In this document: positions 62,015-64,000 of the stretch, piece after piece | How positions within the stretch are numbered: the first letter of the stretch is position 1 | How the letters are laid out: each line of letters opens with the position of its first letter | Origin: Agrococcus casei LMG 22410 | GTDB taxonomy: Bacteria; Actinomycetota; Actinomycetes; Actinomycetales; Microbacteriaceae | DNA length: 64,000 nt | Assembly (NCBI RefSeq): GCF_900163565.1 | Contig: NZ_FUHU01000046.1 | Coordinates: 62,001-126,000 of the forward strand | Reading direction: 5' to 3' | The notes under the pieces: model-generated | What the model saw: the letters and a program-made list of their open reading frames with translations, nothing else | Database searches by the model: none | What the model was told of the DNA's origin: nothing | Translations under genes and position numbers: made by a program

Positions 62015-62695
62015 TCAGACGGGTTTGTCCTCAAGCGGTCCGTGCAGGATCGGGTGTTCGAGGTCCGAATTGTCGAGAACCCATGTAGCGCTCTCTCGTG
62101 GGTCAGCCTCTGCAATGTAGAGTCGCTGGCCTCCGACGTAGCGATGGTTGGACGGTGCATCGGGATCCGCATCATGGCGCCCAGGAAATCGAGCGTTGCC
62201 GCGAGGGACAGTGATCGAAAACGGAGCTTCCACCCAGACGACAGCATCCCAGACGTCCGCCAGTTCGCTGCGCTGCAGGAAGATTCCGTCGACCAGCACA
62301 ATGCCATTCGATGGCACAAGCACCTTCGACGCCGCCACTGGTTCGTCAAGAGCTACATCCCACACCCCCGGTGTCATCGGGTCGCCTGCCCGCACTGGTT
62401 CCACGACGCACTCGCGGAACGTGTCGTATCGATACGAGCCGCGGAAGAACCCTTGAGGTCCCAAGCCGGCTTTTAGGCGATCTGCCTTTGGGAGATGAAA
62501 GCCGTCGATGCTTACTCTCGCGATCGGCCGTCCGCCGAGGCTGACTGCCAAGCGAGCAAGCTCTTGTGAAACATGAGTTTTCCCGACTCCGTCCACGCCG
62601 TCAATGGCAATCAGCGCGCGTTCATTGGGAGAAATCTGCTGCATCTCTGCCAGGAGCTGTCTGAGGATGGGCATTCGAGAGCTGGCTGTCGACAT
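62015..62695 (-). CDS. Uridine kinase-like P-loop protein
   Basis: A 226-residue P-loop kinase of the nucleoside/nucleotide kinase family resembling uridine kinase. Walker A is DGVDGVGKTHVSQELA. The DGFH substrate-binding signature is in RVSIDGFHLPKADRLKAGLG and a downstream lid carries Arg-rich PRGNARFPGRHD. A phosphate-transfer role to a nucleoside or a related small molecule is likely. The ATG at 62695 or a GTG at 62704 could start it; neither has a clear ribosome site. It converges on the DUF4190 pair. Confidence 0.85.
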   Translation of the reverse strand: MSTASSRMPILRQLLAEMQQISPNERALIAIDGVDGVGKTHVSQELARLAVSLGGRPIARVSIDGFHLPKADRLKAGLGPQGFFRGSYRYDTFRECVVEPVRAGDPMTPGVWDVALDEPVAASKVLVPSNGIVLVDGIFLQRSELADVWDAVVWVEAPFSITVPRGNARFPGRHDADPDAPSNHRYVGGQRLYIAEADPRESATWVLDNSDLEHPILHGPLEDKPV

Positions 62696-63068
62696 GGTTG
62701 TCACATTACGGGGTGCCTGTCAGGGGCGCGGAGGCAGATGTGGGTGGCGTCAAGCGCCCTTGTGTGCGGAGAGGGTTCGGGCACAGCTTCAGAATCGCAG
62801 GGGTGAAGCGGCCTCCTTGTTTCGCCAGGGCCGTCAGGCAGTCGCTTCGTAGCGCAACAGTCGAGGTTCAGTCGAAACACGGCTGTGACCGGCCTGTTTA
62901 TATCAGACATAATCATTTGAGCGTCCCGCAACTTTGCAACGATTTGGATACGTTTCGTGGGTTGAGAGGGCCACGAGCGCTCCTCGGCGGGAGACTGGCC
63001 TGCGTGCGAGCCGGAGTCCCCCGGCTGGGCCCCGGGCTTCTCGGCGGCCGTGAATCAAAGGAGAAAGC
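62696..63068. other. 373-bp intergenic region between kinase and peptide-binding genes
   Basis: No gene is supported. A candidate promoter for the binding-protein gene is at 62885-62913 (GTGACC, 17-base spacer, CATAAT). The following leader of about 150 bases is GC-rich and contains short inverted repeats such as AGCCGG/CCGGCT near 63010, but I see no known riboswitch. Confidence 0.55.
62885..62913 (+). promoter_or_regulatory. Candidate promoter of the peptide-binding gene
   Basis: GTGACC (62885-62890) and CATAAT (62908-62913) are separated by 17 bases in an otherwise AT-poor region. The predicted start near 62920 leaves a leader of about 150 bases. Confidence 0.4.
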
Positions 63069-64000
63069 ATGGCGTTGACCAACAAGCGCCGCGCAGTGTC
63101 CATTCTCGCGATCGGAGCCACCTCGGCTCTCGTTCTCGCAGGGTGCGCTGGCGGAAACGGTGAGGGTGACGAAGGCAATGGCGGCGGTGGCAATGAAATC
63201 GTCATCGGCACGACCGACAAGATCGTCTCGCTCGACCCTGCAGGCAGCTACGACAATGGTTCGTTCTCAGTGCAACAGCAGGTGTTCCCGATGCTCATGG
63301 GCACACCCTTCGGCTCGTCAGACGTCGAGCCCGACCTCGCTGAGTCCGCAGAGTTCACGGCTCCGACCGAATACACGGTGACGCTACCTGAGGGTCTCAA
63401 ATGGGCCAACGGCAACGAGCTCACCTCGAGCGACGTGGCATTCAGCTTCGACCGCCAGCTCTCGATCGCTCACCCGAACGGCCCCTCGTCGCTGCTGGGC
63501 AACCTCGAGAGCGTCGAGGCAACCGATGACCTCACCGTCGTCTTCACGCTCAAGAGCGAGAACGACCAGACCTTCCCGCAGGTGCTCTCGAGCCCCGTCG
63601 GCCCGATCGTCGACGAAGAGGTCTTCTCGGCAGACGAGCTGACCACGCCCGACACGATCGTCGACGCCAACGCGTTCGGCGGCCAGTACGTCATCACGAA
63701 CTACAGCGAGAACGACCTCGTCGCATACGAGGCAAACCCCGAGTACCAGGGTCTGCTGCCGGCTGCGAAGACCGAGACCGTGCTCGTCTCGTACTACACC
63801 GACGCATCCAACCTGAAGCTCGACATCCAGGAAGGCAACATCGACGTCGCCTACCGCTCGCTGTCGGCAACCGACATCGACGACCTGCGCGGCCAGGACA
63901 ACGTGAACGTGGTCGAGGGCCCCGGCGGCGAGATCCGCTACCTGGTCTTCAACTTCGACACGATGCCCTTCGGTGCAGGCACCGGCGAAGCCGACGAAGA
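63069..64000 (+). CDS. Family 5 extracellular solute-binding lipoprotein, N-terminal part
   Basis: At least 310 residues of a dipeptide/oligopeptide-binding lipoprotein; the gene runs past the window end. The lipobox is LAGC with Cys26, followed by a Gly/Asn/Glu linker and the SBP_bac_5 start IVIGTTDKIVSLDPAGSYDN. AAAGGAG precedes the ATG. It is not close in sequence to the DppA at the other end of the window and begins its own unit, probably followed by permease genes beyond the edge. Confidence 0.92.
   Translation, partial: MALTNKRRAVSILAIGATSALVLAGCAGGNGEGDEGNGGGGNEIVIGTTDKIVSLDPAGSYDNGSFSVQQQVFPMLMGTPFGSSDVEPDLAESAEFTAPTEYTVTLPEGLKWANGNELTSSDVAFSFDRQLSIAHPNGPSSLLGNLESVEATDDLTVVFTLKSENDQTFPQVLSSPVGPIVDEEVFSADELTTPDTIVDANAFGGQYVITNYSENDLVAYEANPEYQGLLPAAKTETVLVSYYTDASNLKLDIQEGNIDVAYRSLSATDIDDLRGQDNVNVVEGPGGEIRYLVFNFDTMPFGAGTGEADE

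Overview
This window comes from a high-GC actinobacterium. The most likely source is the family Microbacteriaceae; the genus cannot be fixed from sequence alone. The reasons are very GC-rich codon third positions, a class Ib nrdHIEF operon with NrdR boxes, DtxR-type iron boxes, an HtaA/HmuTUV heme-uptake locus, an LPxTG/sortase pair and an actinobacterial-type PutA. I saw no tRNA or rRNA gene, no CRISPR array, no recognisable insertion sequence and no phage. It reads as chromosomal backbone with some accessory loci.

Layout. 1-4109 (minus): a dipeptide/oligopeptide ABC transporter (ATPase cut by the window edge, dppC, dppB, dppA) led by a small monooxygenase-fold gene. 4294-5450 (plus): two translationally coupled XRE-cupin regulators, divergent from the transporter. 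5503-5990 (minus): a helix-hairpin-helix mini-protein and an unknown partner. 6259-10106 (minus): nrdF, nrdE, nrdI, nrdH behind two NrdR boxes. 10567-15375 (minus): a branched-chain-amino-acid-type ABC transporter with a LivM-LivG fusion and a TetR-like palindrome upstream of its binding protein. 15704-17987 (minus): a ParA/MinD-like ATPase with a long disordered arm, plus two tiny genes. 18225-25853: housekeeping and envelope genes (M13 peptidase, CPBP protease, holin-like/DUF3618 set, SDR, GNAT, tRNA hydroxylase TrhO, thioesterase, small secreted peptide).

25874-37532 is a catabolic block. A double-module Lrp regulator is divergent from an MHS transporter, a YtcJ-type amidohydrolase, a ThDP decarboxylase, an agmatinase-family ureohydrolase, a D-2-hydroxyacid dehydrogenase and an M20 hydrolase. 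A DUF779-aldehyde dehydrogenase pair follows. The enzyme set suggests use of arginine or another guanidino compound through 2-ketoarginine and 4-guanidinobutyrate, but the first step is not encoded here.

37618-52341 is the most interesting region: a bidirectional, apparently iron-repressed heme and cell-surface island. Two DtxR-like boxes sit between divergent operons. Leftward are a very large secreted subtilase, a class F-like sortase and a lytic transglycosylase. Rightward are hmuTUV, three large surface proteins built from HtaA, neocarzinostatin-like and Ig-like domains (one ending in LPNTG), and a heme oxygenase. The subtilase and one HtaA protein share a further C-terminal module, so the two arms look like one system for releasing, capturing, importing and degrading heme.

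52458-64000 holds a PutA with an extra disordered N-terminal arm of about 450 residues, a DUF559-type endonuclease-fold gene flanked by two nearly identical terminators, an FtsX/LolD-type ABC pair, two small membrane proteins, a nucleoside-kinase-like gene and the start of another family 5 peptide-binding lipoprotein, cut by the window end. Several terminator hairpins are near-identical copies of each other, and the octamer GGATGCGC is conspicuously frequent, even at codons the genome otherwise avoids.
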